DNA from: Branchiostoma floridae
Taxonomy: Eukaryota; Chordata; Leptocardii; Amphioxiformes; Branchiostomatidae
Direction of reading: 5' to 3'
Assembly: GCF_000003815.2 (NCBI RefSeq)
Contig: NC_049986.1
Span: 16,357,172 to 16,421,171 of the forward strand
Length of the DNA: 64,000 nt
Both the position numbers and the translations under genes were made by a program. Below the pieces are notes generated by a model. The model worked only from the letters and a program-made list of their open reading frames with translations, ran no database searches and had not been told where the DNA came from. Below are positions 23,601 through 35,514 of this stretch, in pieces. Each line of letters begins with the position of its first letter. Position 1 is the first letter of the stretch.

Positions 23601-26600
23601 AAAATGGCCATAGGTGGTAAATTTTCCTATTTGCTTTTGTAGATGCTGCTAATCTGGAGGTGAGTGAGATCACAGATAAAGGCCAGTCCAGCCAAGCTGC
23701 AGTGAGAACTCCAGAGGATGAGTTCCACAACACAACTGCTAATCTCACAGGTACAGTACTCTCTCAACTAGCAATCTTTACTGGTACATATTCGAATGAA
23801 AGCTCATCTGTGTTGGTAGAATCTATAGGTCTACAATTTGAGATTTCTTCCAACACTTTCATGTTTTGATCAAAGCTCAATTTACCTTGCGCTTACTTCT
23901 TAAAGCTCAAATTGTAAAACGTTTACTGGTAGCCTGGAATCCAGCCGTATTTTGCTTTGGTCGCTCCCCTGAGGTACGCTTCCTGCCAATACGTCTGGCC
24001 TTCGTTACCATTCTAACGATCGGCATTTGAATATTCGCAGAGATTTTCTGCAAGATTTCTGTTTGGATGGTTCAAGCGCTCGTTCGAACAGGCGTTCTAT
24101 CATCATCAACGACCCATCTTCTTCGAGACTATTGGAACGATCTGATAAATCAAACTTTTGCCACACTCGGTTGGCAATAGCGCTATTCAAACATCCTTTC
24201 CGTTGAGAAAAGCCTCTAAGGTCTTTGTTTGCTCGTTTTAGTGAAGAAATTCCGGGTAATTTGCTGCGTAGTTCAGGCATTATGAACGTCTGACGCGGTG
24301 GTCATGTTGATGATAATGGTACGGCTGTTCGAACGAGCGCTTGAACCATCCATAATTCAGCCAATCAGAATTTTCTGCGAATATTCAAATGCCGATCGTT
24401 CGAATGGTAACAAAGGCCAGTCGTATTGGCAGGAAGCGTACCTCAGGGGAGCGACCAAAGCACAAGACGGCTGGATTCCAGGCTAGTTTACTGGTACTTA
24501 TTTGGGAAATACCACGGGAGTGAAGCGTTTCTTGTAATGGTGGTCAGGAAGGTTAGCTCTCTCTAGTAGATATTTGGAAAAACTCCTGATGGTGAGAAAT
24601 ACTACACATGTATTTCATTTCCACATAACTTTAGCAAAGATTTCTTTATGTCAGCATGAAAATGTCTCTTTTAGCTTTTCTCAGAATTCATACCTAATTC
24701 TAGTAATAACAGGGCCACTTGTCACTAGTAGTATATTTCTATTTTATTGTTGTGGTTCCCTCATTGGTGATTTTTTCTGTGACCTCTGACCCCCAGGAGC
24801 CGCCAGGTATCCCCAGGAAGGATTGGTCACGCCTGACCAGGACGGCCAACAGGAGATCTCCGACCAGTTTCAAACTGACCAATCAGACTCCAACCTGATA
24901 TCCTACGACACTGCCAAGTCCGCTGCCACCTTCATGGCGAGGGTGAAACAAATCCGCGGTCACGTAACGTCGGACACCATAGTAGACCCGTCGGAGCTAC
25001 CCAGGATGAGGTACAAGTCGTATCCGCCCTTGACCAGAGGTGAGATATTTGTGCCCGCCGATTCAGCAATGATCAGCCCAAACGTGCCAAGTGCATTCAA
25101 GAGGCCAGCCAACCTCGCCAAGCTGAGGATCCCTCCGTTAGATGAGTCCAACGGAAGCGTGATGGACATTTCGGTCACGGACACCTCAGATGATGTTGTT
25201 ACAGACTCATTGCCTGAGGATGTAGAAAAGCCGCTAACCCAAGACAATAGCTTTGAAGGAAAGACTTGTGAAAGGGTTGGAGTGCTAGAACTTCAGCAAG
25301 AAAAAGTGCAGCAAAGACTTCAAGAAGAACTGGAGGAGAAAGAGAAAGGCTTCACACCCATTCAGGAAGAGGAGGCCAGAATGGACACAAGTACGCCACA
25401 CAAAGTGCGTGACTCCGTAACACAGACTGTCACGGAACCTTACGAGCACCTGATCCCGCTGGCTCTACAGTTTCTACCTGGCGTGAGACAAGGAGAACAC
25501 AGTCTGGACCATGCCATTCCTGCTGACGGGGAGGAGAAGGGTCCTCACCCCTCACAGAGGGACAGTGTAGTGGCAATGTTTAGTGAGGTTTCTCCTTTAG
25601 AAGTGTTAGATAGACACATCCAGCTGGGAGGGGATGTCCACTCCAAGGAACTCAGCAGAATTCCACTGGTCAACATGGACTCCATCAACTGGACACATTT
25701 TGGAGGTACTGTTCCTTTCCTTTAAATCTGTGTATGTCTCGTGTATGTGCAGTCTTGTTGGAAGTACAAAGAACTATTGAAACCTGGGTTGTGGTCTTGG
25801 CTTTCTTCTTTAGGACTCAAAATTTATCTACCCCTGGTAAATGTTATTGTGCCAATTTCCTCCTAAGTGCCTACCTTGCATGTGGTATGTTACTGGTTCA
25901 ATCATACCAAAGACTTTAGAAATGGAGAATGCTGCTTAGAACTCAGCATTCATTGGAAAGTGCCAGGTAGTTAAACACACACCATTAACAGTGGACTAAA
26001 CCCTGCTTTAGTGCTTGTACAGCTGTGTAGAGAAGGCCATCCTACATGTATAAACCTTATGAATGTGATGTGGAAAGGATTTAAGTCATTCAGGGCTCAA
26101 AATACCACCTGCATATGCAGGTTAGTGCAGGTAAAATTGGAGCTGTGCAGGTATTTTTGGTGTCTACCCTCACCAAACCCTTACTGGGAAAGTATAAAAG
26201 AAAAAAATAACAATGGTTCCTGGACAATTTTAGTATGATCCATACTTCCTAAATTCAGGGTGGTGCAGATAAAGTTGTCTGGTGCAGGTAATTTTCAATG
26301 CTACCTGCACCAGTGCAGGTATACAGAAACAAGCATTTTGAGCCCTGTCATTGAAATGTGACTCACTCACAGGAGCGCCTCCTGCCGATGAGGTGACCAT
26401 TCTGAAGGACCAGCTCCTGCTGCTCCATAACCAGCTGCTGTTTGAGAGGCACAAGCGAGATCTACACGCCCAGCGGAACAGACGCCTGCTCGGGAAAACC
26501 TTCAAGGCCCGCGCCATGGAGGAACAGAACGTCGCCATGCAGGATCAGGTATGTGTGCTCAGGGTCCTCCCCAGAGGATGGAATAGCGGAGGCCCTCCAA

Positions 26601-29600
26601 TATACTCCTAGCCCAGGTCCACTATACTGCTTTTCAAATTTAGTGTGTTTCTTAACCTCCTTGCTAAAATGAATGACAATTCACAGACTTTTGTGCCAAG
26701 TGGCATCACTTTTCCAGTGGGCATTGTCTGCAAAAACTTGTGAATGGGCGATGATCAAAACAAAAGTAGTTTTGCCACTTCACAACAAAGGAATCACAAT
26801 AATATATTATACTTGTACTACTTGTAGAATTTGACATCCTCTGTCATTGCAAAATGAACCCATTTTCATGAAAGCGCTCCACGTTGGGTCGGGTTATTTT
26901 TGGCAGCCCCTCCACTATACTAAAAAATTCTGGGGAGAACCCTGTGTGCTGATGTATGTTTGTGTGGTGGTTTAATGTTTTTGCAATAACCTCCTCCCCG
27001 CAAACTTAAAACCACTGAAATTTTTTTTTAGTAAAACGTCTTCTTCCCGCCTCCATATGGTCAAAAGCAATTAAGAGTCTATAGTGACCACCTGTCCACA
27101 TAGTACAGATTTTATCAGTCCATGAGTGGTCTTCTTGAGCAGTTTTGACTCTACCCGGTACAAATTATTGGGCCTATATAATAAATATGTTGAGAGGTTG
27201 ACATTCCAAGAAATTGAAAAACTGTTTTTCTCTTGCGCATCTGTTTCTCCCTTGCGCATCTGTTTCTCTCTTGCGCATCTGTTTCTCTCTTGCGCATCTG
27301 TTTCTCTCTTGTGCGCCTGTTTCTGTCTTGCGCACCTGTTTCTCTTTTGCGCACCTGTTTCTGTCTAGCGCATCTGTTTCTCCCTTGCGCACCTGTTTCT
27401 CTCTTGCGCACCTGTTTCTCTCTTGCGCACCTGTTTCTCTCTTGCGCACCTGTTTCTGTCTAGCACACCTGTTTCCCTCTTGCGCATCTGTTTCTCTTTC
27501 ACACACCTGTTTCTGTCTGGCGCACCTGCTTCTCTCTTGCGCATCTGTTTCTCTCTTGCGCACCTGTTTCTCTCTTCCGCATCTGTTTCTCTCTTGCGCA
27601 TCTGTTTCTCTCTTGCGCACCTGTTTCTCTCTTGCGCACCTGTTTCTGTCTAGCGCACCTGTTTCTGTCTTCCTTTATTCCTTTATTAAGATACCCTTTA
27701 GCCCGTAGGGCTAGTCTTCCAGGGTTCGAACAGATACACCACAAACATACTTGTATATATATACATAACAGATAAAAACATTCACAATCATAAAAAAAAC
27801 AACTATCAACTTGAGAATACATGATGGTAGATTGCCGTTTTAAATCGTGAAATGTTTGGCAGGGATTTGATGTGTGGCGGTAGGACATTCCATAGACTGA
27901 TGGCACGGTAGAGAAAAGTTCGTTTTTTTTAGTTTGTTTTGGGCTTAGGTAGTTTAAAACTGAAGGAATCGGATAATCTAGTTGAATATGTGTGGGTAGA
28001 ATGGACAGGGACGATGGAGCTGTAAATGTTATGGGGCTCCTTACTGACAAGTATTCTGAAAAACATAGTCAAAGTGCTGATGGCGAAGCGCATCTGTTTC
28101 TCTCTTGCGCACCTGTTTCTGTCTAGTGCATCTGTTTCTCTCTTGCGCATCTGTTTCTCTCTTGCGCATCCGTTTCTCTCTTGCGCATCTGTTTCTCTCT
28201 TGTGCACCTGTTTCTCTCTTGCGCATCTGTTTCTCTCTTGCGCATCTGTTTCTCCCTTGCGCATCTGTTTCTCCCTTGCGCATCTGTTTCTCTCTTGCGC
28301 ATCTGTTTCTCTCTTGCGCATCTGTTTCTCTCTTCTGCACCTGTTTCTCTCTTGTGCATCTGTTTCTCTCTTGCGCATCTGTTTCTCTCTTGCACATCTG
28401 TTTCTCTCTTGCGCATCTGTTTCTCTCTTGTGCACCTGTTTCTCTCTTGCGCATCTGTTTCTCTCTTGCGCATCTGTTTCTCTCTTGCGCATCTGTTTCT
28501 CTCTTGCGCACCTGTTTCTCTCTTGTGCATCTGTTTCTCTCTTGCGCATCTGTTTCTCTCTTGTGCGTCTGTTTCTCTCTTGCGCACCTGTTTCTGTCTA
28601 GCGCATCTGTTTCTCTCTTGCGCATCTGTTTCTCTCTTGCGCATCTGTTTCTCTCTTGCGCACCTGTTTCTCTTTCAAGCACCTATTTCTCTGTCGCGCA
28701 CCTGTTTCAGGTGCCCAAGAGAGAAACAGATGTGCAAGAAAGAAACAGCTTCACAAGAGAGAAGCAGGTGCGCAAGAGAGAAACAGGGGAAAGAGAAATA
28801 GGAGCAAGAGAGAAGCTGGTGCGCGAGCGAAACAGGTGCGCGAGAGAGAAACAGGTGCGCGACAGAAACAGGTGCGCGACAGAGAAATAGGTGCTCGAAA
28901 CAGAAATAGGTGTGCAGTAAATGCAGAAACTTTCACAGTGGTTCAATGTTCGCGGTTTTTGCAGTGGCCGCTTCACCGCAAACTTAAAAGCACCGCAAAC
29001 ATTTTTCCATGGCAGTAAGAGACTAGGGTGCATGGTGCTACCGCGAACTTAAAACCACCACGAAAAGTCCCTTTTCCCACTACGGCAAAGTTAAATCCCC
29101 GCGAACTTTTTCAGTTACTTTTTCAGTTACATTTTTCAGTTTGCATTTACAGTAATTTTGTCTTCAACTTTCCCCCAACTGTTGCAGTTACAACTGCAGG
29201 AGAGGGAGATCGGGAGTCAGAAGGGAGAGCTGAGACAGCTGTGGGAGCAGAGGAAGGACCTGATGGAGAGGCTGGAGAGGAAAGATGCAGAACTACAGCT
29301 GAACACCAGGCAGTACCAACAGGGGCAGGACAGACTACATGCACAGGTTAGAATTTGATATCAATAATTGCTGTTGCATACTGCTAATTAGACTGTTTTT
29401 TTTATGTTCTTGATCATTCAAATGTAGCTGACATTCTTTTCTACATGCACAGGTTACAAATGACTTTGAACTCGTTACCAATGGTTTTCCCATATACATG
29501 TGTGGCTATTCCTAGATCCATGAGCCCAATTACAGTATATTATTCATTAGAAAAACACACTTTTTTGTACCCTTTTCCACAATTAAGGCATGTTTCAGTG

Positions 29601-32600
29601 TTACTTATGTTCCTCAGTCTGGATGAATGTTTTGAATTAATAGCGAAGGCTAGTTGGGCAACCTTGGCTGCCTATATCAGCCAATTGAATAAACAATAAA
29701 CAAAATATAAATGTAGAAACTTCTTTGAATGGTTTTCGTTTCTTTTACCAAAAAATAGTAGGTATAGAAGTCTCATAAATGGCCTTGAAAACAAGTATCT
29801 AAAAATTCCCCATGTTGTCCTTGCTAACAGGTTGAAGACTTGAAACTGTCCATGGCAGCTAAGGAGGAACATCTGGAGAGACTTAAGAAAGACTTGAAGG
29901 CGTCGAGCGCTCGTCTGTTCACCATGGAGAGTGAGCTGTGTGACATGGCGGAGAAGGTCGCTCAGACAGAGGACCTCAGACAACAGGTGGAGGCTCTCAA
30001 CAGGTAAGCACTCTTTTTTTTATTTGTTTGTGTTACATAAGGCACTAGATCTATCTATATCTATATCTATCTAGCCAGTATAACCGTGTAACACACCAGC
30101 TTCGTCACACAAGAGCTGAGCAACAATACAGTGGCCAAAATTGGATTTGTGTTACACTTGATTTCATGATTTAGGATGTATGATTTGCAAGACAGCAAAG
30201 GACAAAAAATTTGGCAATCTTTCAAATCTTTGATCACTTTGTGGCGTGACACATCAGTTTCTGTCCGTAACTACAAGCTACGTAAACCATGCTGATAGCA
30301 TGTAATGCAATACAATGCAAAAATAAATCAAGCAACTGGATAAATCCTCTGAAGAGTCAGATGTTTCAGATAGCATCCACTAACTTTCATCAGTGACTGA
30401 GCAGGTATTAGATCAATGTCCCACCTGGATGTCTTACCATCATTGACAAACCAAATTCATCTTAAAGGTTTGATCCACTCACACCAGGAAGGACCCCTAT
30501 TCTTATCAATAACATTTCATTTGAAAAATCATGCCCGAAGGCTAATTGCATGTACACTCTCAAAGACTAAGTAGAAAATAGTGTAATACATACATGTAGC
30601 ACTATGGTAGTGTCTAATCTACTAAATGGTACAATGTATACTATTGTCGGCTTTGACTTCTATCAATAAGTGTGGCTCTCCTAAAACACAGTATTTCATG
30701 ATCAACAGCTTTACGTCAGTCTAAGAAGGAGTCCCTTACCAAAGCTAGTTTCTCATTTTCACCCAAAGTCAGCACCCATCACACTGACACTGTGTAACAT
30801 TGTTGTGTGTTACTACAGACAACTGTTGCTGATGGGTGAACTCCAACAGAAGTATGACGACAGACTGGACCTGATGAAGTTTACAAACAACAAGGAGGCC
30901 AACTGTAGCGCTCAGCTGGCTGCTGCCAAGGCAGAACTAGCAGGTGAGCTGGTCATTCTTGGAAAGAAACTGGAAAGGATTGTCAAACTGAACAATAATT
31001 GGTAGATATGCCTGTCTATAATTGGGGCTACACTTGTCTTTTGGAAGGGATGTAGAGTGGGGGCCCCATGTTCCAGGAGTTGCCTTAAGCACCTTAAGGG
31101 AAAGGGCCAGCAGCCCCTCCCTGTAAAAGTATACCCTGCTACAGAAACATTAAGGCCCAGGAAAAAAAAAGTTTTGTGTTTCCAGTTTCAGTCATGAAAA
31201 AAGTTGGGGTCCGTAGGTAGGGATTATCTTTTTTTCTGGTAATTTTTAGGCTGGCCAAAAGTCTAGTGATACATAGTACAATACAGTGTTGAACAAAGTA
31301 AACTCAAATACATGAGGATGCTTGTCTCTCAATGTCAAACTTCAATTTTAATTTTATAGATACATTTATGCTTTATTTGATAGGACAAGCAGTGTTTTTT
31401 TTTTCAATAGGAAGCAGGCTGAATACAAATTCTAATCTTGTCCCTTCATGTCCCAGGTTTGAGAGAGACCCTCCACACAGAGCGAACGGAACGGGAGATG
31501 GCTAAGCGGAGAATCTCGGAGCTGGAGGAGATGCTGGGAAACAGGGAGGTGGTGGGGCTGGAGCAGAAGCGCATGTTGGAGAGTGTGAAGAGCCTCTCCC
31601 GTGGACAGCTCCAGGCCATGGAGCAGAAGTACAACTCCCTGAAGAGGATATGTCAGCAGATGGAGAACCAGATACTCAAGCTCTACAGTAAACTAGAGGG
31701 GAAGGGATACCACAGGTAATGTATACCAAAATTGTTTGCTGGAAACTTATTATCAATGCCATTATGAAGCAGTTTTTCCTTGTATTTTAAATACAATGTT
31801 CAAAGAACTTTTAATCAGTCTTTCCTTCCTTTAAACGTATCCGGTAGTAGATTGGGAAACTCTTAGGTCCTTATATGTTTTGGTTCTCTTAAGGTTTTTC
31901 TTAGTTCATTTAGAACCAAAGGTTATGTTTTTGGTAGCATTTGTGTGTGTGTAATGTTTGTGTGTTTGTGGACATACAGCATAACTCAATAATGCCTGGA
32001 TAGATTGTTTTGATATTTTTGTAGCTGTTTGACTACAAGAAACTGTGTGCATTGATCATAAGAGCATCAAATATTTCTTTATTTGTCTGTGCAGAAATCG
32101 GGAGAAGCTGTCCAGTGAAAATATCTCCATGGGTAAGAGTCAACCGGAGAGGCAGGTTTCACAGGACGTAGCCAGTAGCGAATCTGAGAGTAGCGAATCC
32201 CAGAGTTCTATAGATAGCGTCAAACGGTTGCAGCCCCCTCCGGAAGATTCAAGCGAGCAACGATCCTCACCCAACACGACGTTCGGATGGGTACAAGGCT
32301 CGGACAGTTCCGTACGCGGTAGGATGAAGAGTGCTTTCGAGGAGGACGGCCTGTCGCTGACGAGCTCAGAAAGGTTGCAATCCGAGGACATACAAGAAGA
32401 GACTGACGGCAAGGAAAAAAGCCAGGAGATTTCTCGTGAAGGGGCAAAACATAAAGGAGAGTGGACTGGGGAGGGGGCCCGGGGGGCGCAGTCGGAGGAA
32501 GGGTACCGGAGAACCAGCACGATAGGTAGTCGTTCAACTCTGAGCGAAGACAGGAGTCTGGCCTCCATGGCGGACTTGGACGGAAGTCTTTACAGCGAGA

Positions 32601-32665
32601 CCACGAGCATGTCGTCAAGCGGAGCACGCGGTTTTACGGACACCTACGACAGTGGATATGCATAG
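17605..32665 (+). CDS. TSC1: hamartin (TSC1)
   Basis: Hamartin stabilises tuberin (TSC2) in the cytosolic/lysosomal TSC complex that restrains Rheb and mTORC1. Exons: 17605-17713, 18245-18348, 19255-19413, 19871-20015, 20611-20765, 21193-21266, 21761-21939, 22630-23385, 23643-23750, 24797-25705, 26373-26548, 29188-29346, 29831-30003, 30819-30943, 31457-31715, 32095-32665; total 4161 nt, 1386 aa (human 1164), every junction in phase with GT-AG. Exons 1-7 encode the conserved N-terminal helical core ([62 protein letters not shown]). Exons 8-10 are a long Ser/Thr/Pro-rich middle ending NWTHFGG (about residue 895). Exons 11-15 (about 900-1197) are coiled coil, opening [18 protein letters not shown]; exon 15 holds [17 protein letters not shown], the region equivalent to the human TBC1D7-binding end. 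Exon 16 is a Ser/Glu-rich tail. The start at 17605 (GACCATGA) matches the family's N terminus. Confidence 0.97.
18002..18185. mobile_element. MITE, CTGTAAATGC ends, TA flanks (copy 1 of 3)
   Basis: Starts CTGTAAATGCA and ends TGCATTTACAG, flanked by TA on both sides, as expected for Tc1/mariner-type insertion. Internal blocks (TTGCGGTGGTTTTAAGTTTGC, CGCGAAC) recur in inverted order at 28915-29152 and 54067-54204. It lies in TSC1 intron 2 (after coding exon 1). A more degraded relative is at about 18363-18600. Confidence 0.8.
18728..19254 (+). repeat. three tandem pseudo-copies of the 5' part of TSC1 coding exon 3
   Basis: Directly upstream of the real exon (19255) the intron end plus the first 70-80 nt of the exon is repeated three times. 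Exon-like starts are at 18794, 18940 and 19099 (spacing 146, 159, 156 bp). Each copy has an acceptor-like TTTGCAG or TTCGCAG followed by CAYTTGCTGTSCAAGCTA, then GCCAGGCTAG and GCTGCTCTCACT. Each then changes at CGGACTTGATAG-type sequence into intron, with no 5' splice donor. Copy 1 has a short insertion, copy 2 stays open in frame, and copy 3 has an early TAG (AAGCTATAG). They cannot replace the exon but keep competing acceptors. Confidence 0.92.
20163..20470. mobile_element. hAT-like MITE, 308 bp
   Basis: Starts CAGGGTTCTAGAC and ends GGCTAGAACACTG. A perfect 8-bp duplication GTCTGTCC flanks it (20155-20162 and 20471-20478). CAGNG...CNCTG-type ends with an 8-bp duplication are diagnostic of the hAT superfamily. 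It lies in TSC1 intron 5, between coding exons 4 and 5. Confidence 0.88.
21962..22265 (+). repeat. dispersed element, pair of 9755-10055
   Basis: Starts with the palindromic ACCTTCATGGAAGGTAAACAT and ends near GAAGGTAAACATTATATATT and GCTTGCAAATGTTACCTTTC. It carries the same internal blocks as the SNAPC4-intron copy in opposite orientation. It lies in the TSC1 intron before coding exon 8. Confidence 0.8.
23930..24485. mobile_element. 556-bp TIR element, TAGCCT ends, 9-bp target duplication
   Basis: Starts TAGCCTGGAATCCAGCCG and ends CGGCTGGATTCCAGGCTA. The inverted repeats run about 125 bp, to AATATTCGCAGA. It is flanked by a perfect 9-bp duplication GTTTACTGG (23921-23929 and 24486-24494). 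The size of the duplication and the long TIRs fit Mutator-like elements. The centre includes a further inverted pair (GATGGTTCAAGCGCTCGTTC / GAACGAGCGCTTGAACCATC). A 91-codon minus frame (24005-24280) runs through it but shows no transposase motif. It lies in the TSC1 intron before coding exon 10. Confidence 0.92.
26091..26347. mobile_element. MITE with CAGGGCTCAAAAT ends
   Basis: Starts CAGGGCTCAAAATACC and ends GCATTTTGAGCCCTG. The flanks share TCATT (26086-26090 and 26348-26352). The ends look hAT-like, though only 5 bp of duplication is visible. A truncated relative occurs near 42557-42655 (AGGGCTCAAAATACTAACTG...GTGCAGGTATTTCTAATGTC). It ends 25 bp before TSC1 coding exon 11. Confidence 0.75.
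27228..27670 (+). repeat. 19-bp minisatellite, block A
   Basis: Unit GCGCATCTGTTTCTCTCTT (with GCGCACCTG and TCTGTCTAG variants), about 23 copies, in TSC1 intron between coding exons 11 and 12. Frames on both strands stay open through it because 19 is not a multiple of 3 and the unit has few stops. They are not coding. Confidence 0.96.
27671..28086 (-). mobile_element. LINE 3' end inserted in the minisatellite (minus orientation)
   Basis: Read on the minus strand, about 27925-27830 encodes [20 protein letters not shown] followed by ISRFKTA, the usual C-terminal tail of non-LTR retrotransposon reverse transcriptases (CR1/L2-type). The frame is broken upstream. The minus-strand 3' end carries TTAATAAAGGAATAAAGG at the junction with block A. 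Only the 3' end is present, the common result of 5' truncation. Confidence 0.75.
28087..28710 (+). repeat. 19-bp minisatellite, block B
   Basis: Same 19-bp unit and same orientation as block A, about 33 copies. The LINE fragment separates the two blocks, so they were probably one array. Confidence 0.96.
28711..28912 (-). repeat. inverted tail of the 19-bp minisatellite
   Basis: At about 28710 the units switch to the complementary orientation (AAGAGAGAAACAGATGTGC, then GCGCGAGAGAGAAACAGGT). The units here are more diverged. The switch makes an imperfect large palindrome with block B. Confidence 0.93.
28915..29152. mobile_element. MITE, CTGTAAATGC family (copy 2 of 3)
   Basis: Starts CAGTAAATGCAGAAAC (left end mutated) and ends TTGCATTTACAG followed by TA. 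Internal blocks GTTCGCGGTTTTTGC, GTGGCCGCTTCACCGCAAAC and CCGCGAACTTAAAACCACC match copies 1 and 3. It directly abuts the inverted minisatellite tail and ends 35 bp before TSC1 coding exon 12. Confidence 0.78.
30053..30110 (+). repeat. dispersed repeat fragment (TATCTATATAGC family)
   Basis: TATCTATATCTATCTAGCCA followed by GTATAACCGTGTAACACACCAGCTTCG; a shortened relative of the copies at 8883, 49220 and 51955. Confidence 0.6.
30325..30405 (-). repeat. dispersed repeat (CAGTTGCTTGAGTAACT family)
   Basis: CAAGCAACTGGATAAATCC, then CAGATGTTTCAGATAGCATCC and CATCAGTGACTGAG, a decayed relative of the copies at 35515, 41060, 62764 and 63400. In TSC1 intron between coding exons 13 and 14. Confidence 0.65.
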
Positions 32666-34470
32666 TTAAAGACGATATTCTGGTATACTAAAAGGCATAT
32701 AACTTTTGATACTACAGTTGGTGTAGCAGGAATGACAATATAGCTTCTAAGTGTGTGGAAACTGAGCAATTTTGAAAAAGTTGCAATATTTAGAAAAGAA
32801 AAGCCATTGCCTATCCCTAGAAAAGGTTTGTAAGCAGTTGCATGGACTACGAAGTGAAAGTGCCTGTAAAGTGTTGGAAAGTGATGTTCTTGTTCTGATA
32901 CACTGTACAGTTGCTAGAGGTAGATGTTTTGAAAAGAGGATCATATTTTCTTTTAGTTTGAAACTTTTTGATAAACAGAGAAGACCGGGGAGAGATGTGA
33001 AAGTTTAGTTGTACAGGCAGAAAATTGAAAACATTTTATTTATTTTCAATAATTCTAATGGTGTGATTTTTTTCATGAATGTTAAGCAACTTATCATTCA
33101 GTTTCTTTTGTACTATTAAGCTTTTTTTTCCATTCCTTACTTTTCTTTTCTATAGCCTTCTTTCACACCGGAAAGCTTGTACAGTAGTATGCTTTTGTTA
33201 ACTTTATGCCAATTCTTTGCTTTCTTTCTATTAAACTTTTCTTTTCCATTTTCTTGACCTTCTTAGGGAAGGGTTGTATATAGCAAATTGCAAATTCTGA
33301 GAGTTTGTATTATTGAGGATATTTCTCAATTTGATGAATATGAATCATGTGAACTTTCTTGAAGTAGGCCTCTTGTATTAGTCTAGATATATACCCATGT
33401 CCTGCATCAAGTGTGAAAAAATACAGCTTACAAAATCAACAGATCAGTGGTTTTTGTTTTGGTGTCATACAGGTAAACCCCCAAAAATATTTTTCTTATT
33501 TTGAGTGGGAGTTTTGCTGCTGGTAAAAGTCTTGAAAGATAGCAATTATTTTTGAGAACAACTGAATGGTAGACTCTGAAATTCCATTAAATGTTGCGGT
33601 CTTTCACCTTTTAAAAAGTTATCAACCAATTTCTACCCTGTTTATAATGATATTTACAAAATGTCACAATTTCATAAGGGTGACTTGAAAAAGACTCATT
33701 CCAACTCTTACAAAAGAATTTTGAAGGTTTGAATGTAGTCAATTCAGACTAGAAGAGAACTTTAAAGTTACAAGTGTATTTGCGTTGAAAGACAATGGGA
33801 AAAGACGTGGAGCTGAAATAAAGAAAAACATATAATGTAGTTAGTTACCAGTCAAACCAATTAGTCTGTGTAACGCAAACTGCTGTCCATGGCTGTACCT
33901 GGCCCCTCTCTGCAGAGACTTCACAGCTGCAACAAATGAGATTTGAGCCGGCTACAAACCAATACATATATAGAACTTGACAAGCAAGGACAATGTTATA
34001 GCCCCATACTAACAGTTGAGAGAGAACAGTATTACTCTACATACAATGTGCATTTCCCTGTATTTCCAGATGATATAAGAATCCAGTGCTATGTTTTTAG
34101 AGTCTCACTTGTGTGAAGTAATTTTGTATTTGCCCAGTGTGCTGCAGCCTTAGACTGTGGACAATATTTCGTACATATACTACTGGTACTGATTCTTCAA
34201 TACACAAGAGCAATAGTACACTGTCAACTGTATGACCACCCATCGTGCTAGGAAATTCTGTGTCATGGCAGACCTGTTCAGATGCAACTCGAAACCTTAT
34301 GGAACATTAAGTGATATTTAGTATACAATGGTTATATTACAACCTGACTATGTTGAATGTTAGTGACAGGATTTGGATGGATAACCATGTCCCAACTTCA
34401 GTGGTTTTACAAAATCAAGTATGTAATAAATGCGAGTACATTGTATGTTCACACCATGAATAAACATTTT
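32666..34470 (+). other. TSC1: probable TSC1 3'UTR
   Basis: AT-rich sequence after the TAG at 32663-32665. Candidate polyadenylation signals AATAAA are at 33817-33822 and 34459-34464. No open frame of note. The dispersed repeat at 33845-33970 lies inside it. The end is inferred from the signals only. Confidence 0.5.
33845..33970 (+). repeat. dispersed repeat, copy 2 of 2 (pair of 10361-10500)
   Basis: CTGTGTAACGCAAACTGCTG...TGTACCTGGCCCCTCTC...GAGATTTGAGCCGGC, diverged from the copy at 10361. Confidence 0.65.
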
Positions 34471-35144
34471 CATTGTGTTTGTAAAATCTAACTTTTCCTG
34501 GCATTTTGATCCGCTGTTATGACATAATTGCTGCTCATAATTACAATTTGAAGGGTAATGAAAACGATTCGTACCAGAAAAAAGCAGTGTAGTTAAGTCT
34601 TAAGACATGAAATGTCATTAGACTTGTACATAAACATTGTATGCTGTTTTAAGTGGCTGCTGTGAAAATTTTGTGCACATTATGTGATAAACTAATAATA
34701 TTAAGGAAATGTTCTCATTTAGGCAATACGTGCAACGTTATAGGGAAACTAAACATAAAGCATATCACTGATTCAATAAATATTTGTGAAGAATTAAAAA
34801 TCTATTGAAACTGCATTGATTTGTGTTATTCTATGTATTTTCAATTAAAATAGAGTTTTTAAAACTAATGTTGCGTGTAATGAAATGTATTCATCTTTGA
34901 GGGTATTTCATGGTCTAATGCTTTTGCACCATTATGTCTGAAAAATATTTGATGAGTAGAATAAAACACGCTTGACATTTTACATCGATCACAACAAGAG
35001 GAAGTGGAAAGATGAGATGTTTAAGAATGGTAGTGCTGCTGCAGTTCAAAGACCACTTGCAAGGTGGCGTGCTTGCATAGTGTATGCAGTTACACTCTCT
35101 TTTCCTTGGGGCAGAAATCTAGGGATGGTCTGTTGCAGTTGACT

Positions 35145-35505
35145 AAAAAAATTGGGCACGGAAAGTAACCTTCATATGTATATATCATACACTACGAGTC
35201 AGACCTTTTTTGAACTGATAAAGTGCTTTTTTTTCTGATAACGTGAGATCTGACCGGTGACCCATGTGAAATAGAGGGCAGTTTAATCGAACGAACGTTG
35301 CAACAGAAAAAGGACATTTAGTTCCATGATTTATTTCCATTGCTCAAAAATTGGGCACAGAAAGTAGCCTTCATATCAGATACTATCAGACCTTTCTTGA
35401 CTAATAATGTGCTCTTTGTCTGATAACATGATAGACCTGACCACTGACCCATGACATGTGAAATCGAGGGCGATAGAAGGAACATGGCACCAGAAAAAAC
35501 GCATT
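35145..35505 (+). repeat. tandem duplication of about 190 bp, two copies
   Basis: Copy A (from about 35150) and copy B (from about 35346) share AAAATTGGGCAC, GAAAGTA..CCTTCATAT, TCAGACCTTT, GTGCT and TCTGATAAC, then CTGACC..TGACCCATG and GTGAAAT..AGGGC, in the same order. Lies between TSC1 and the DUF547 gene. Confidence 0.85.
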
Positions 35506-35514
35506 ATCAGCCCT

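Noticed and set aside
24005-24280. 91-codon minus frame as a transposase fragment
   Set aside because: It runs into the inverted repeats of a 556-bp element and has no zinc-finger or DDE motif.
27718-27735. GGTTCGAAC B-box as a tRNA or SINE
   Set aside because: No A-box at the right distance, and the stretch belongs to the LINE 3' end on the other strand.
27174-28890. Repetitive frames on both strands in the TSC1 intron
   Set aside because: Translations of a 19-bp minisatellite; equally open on both strands and in several frames.
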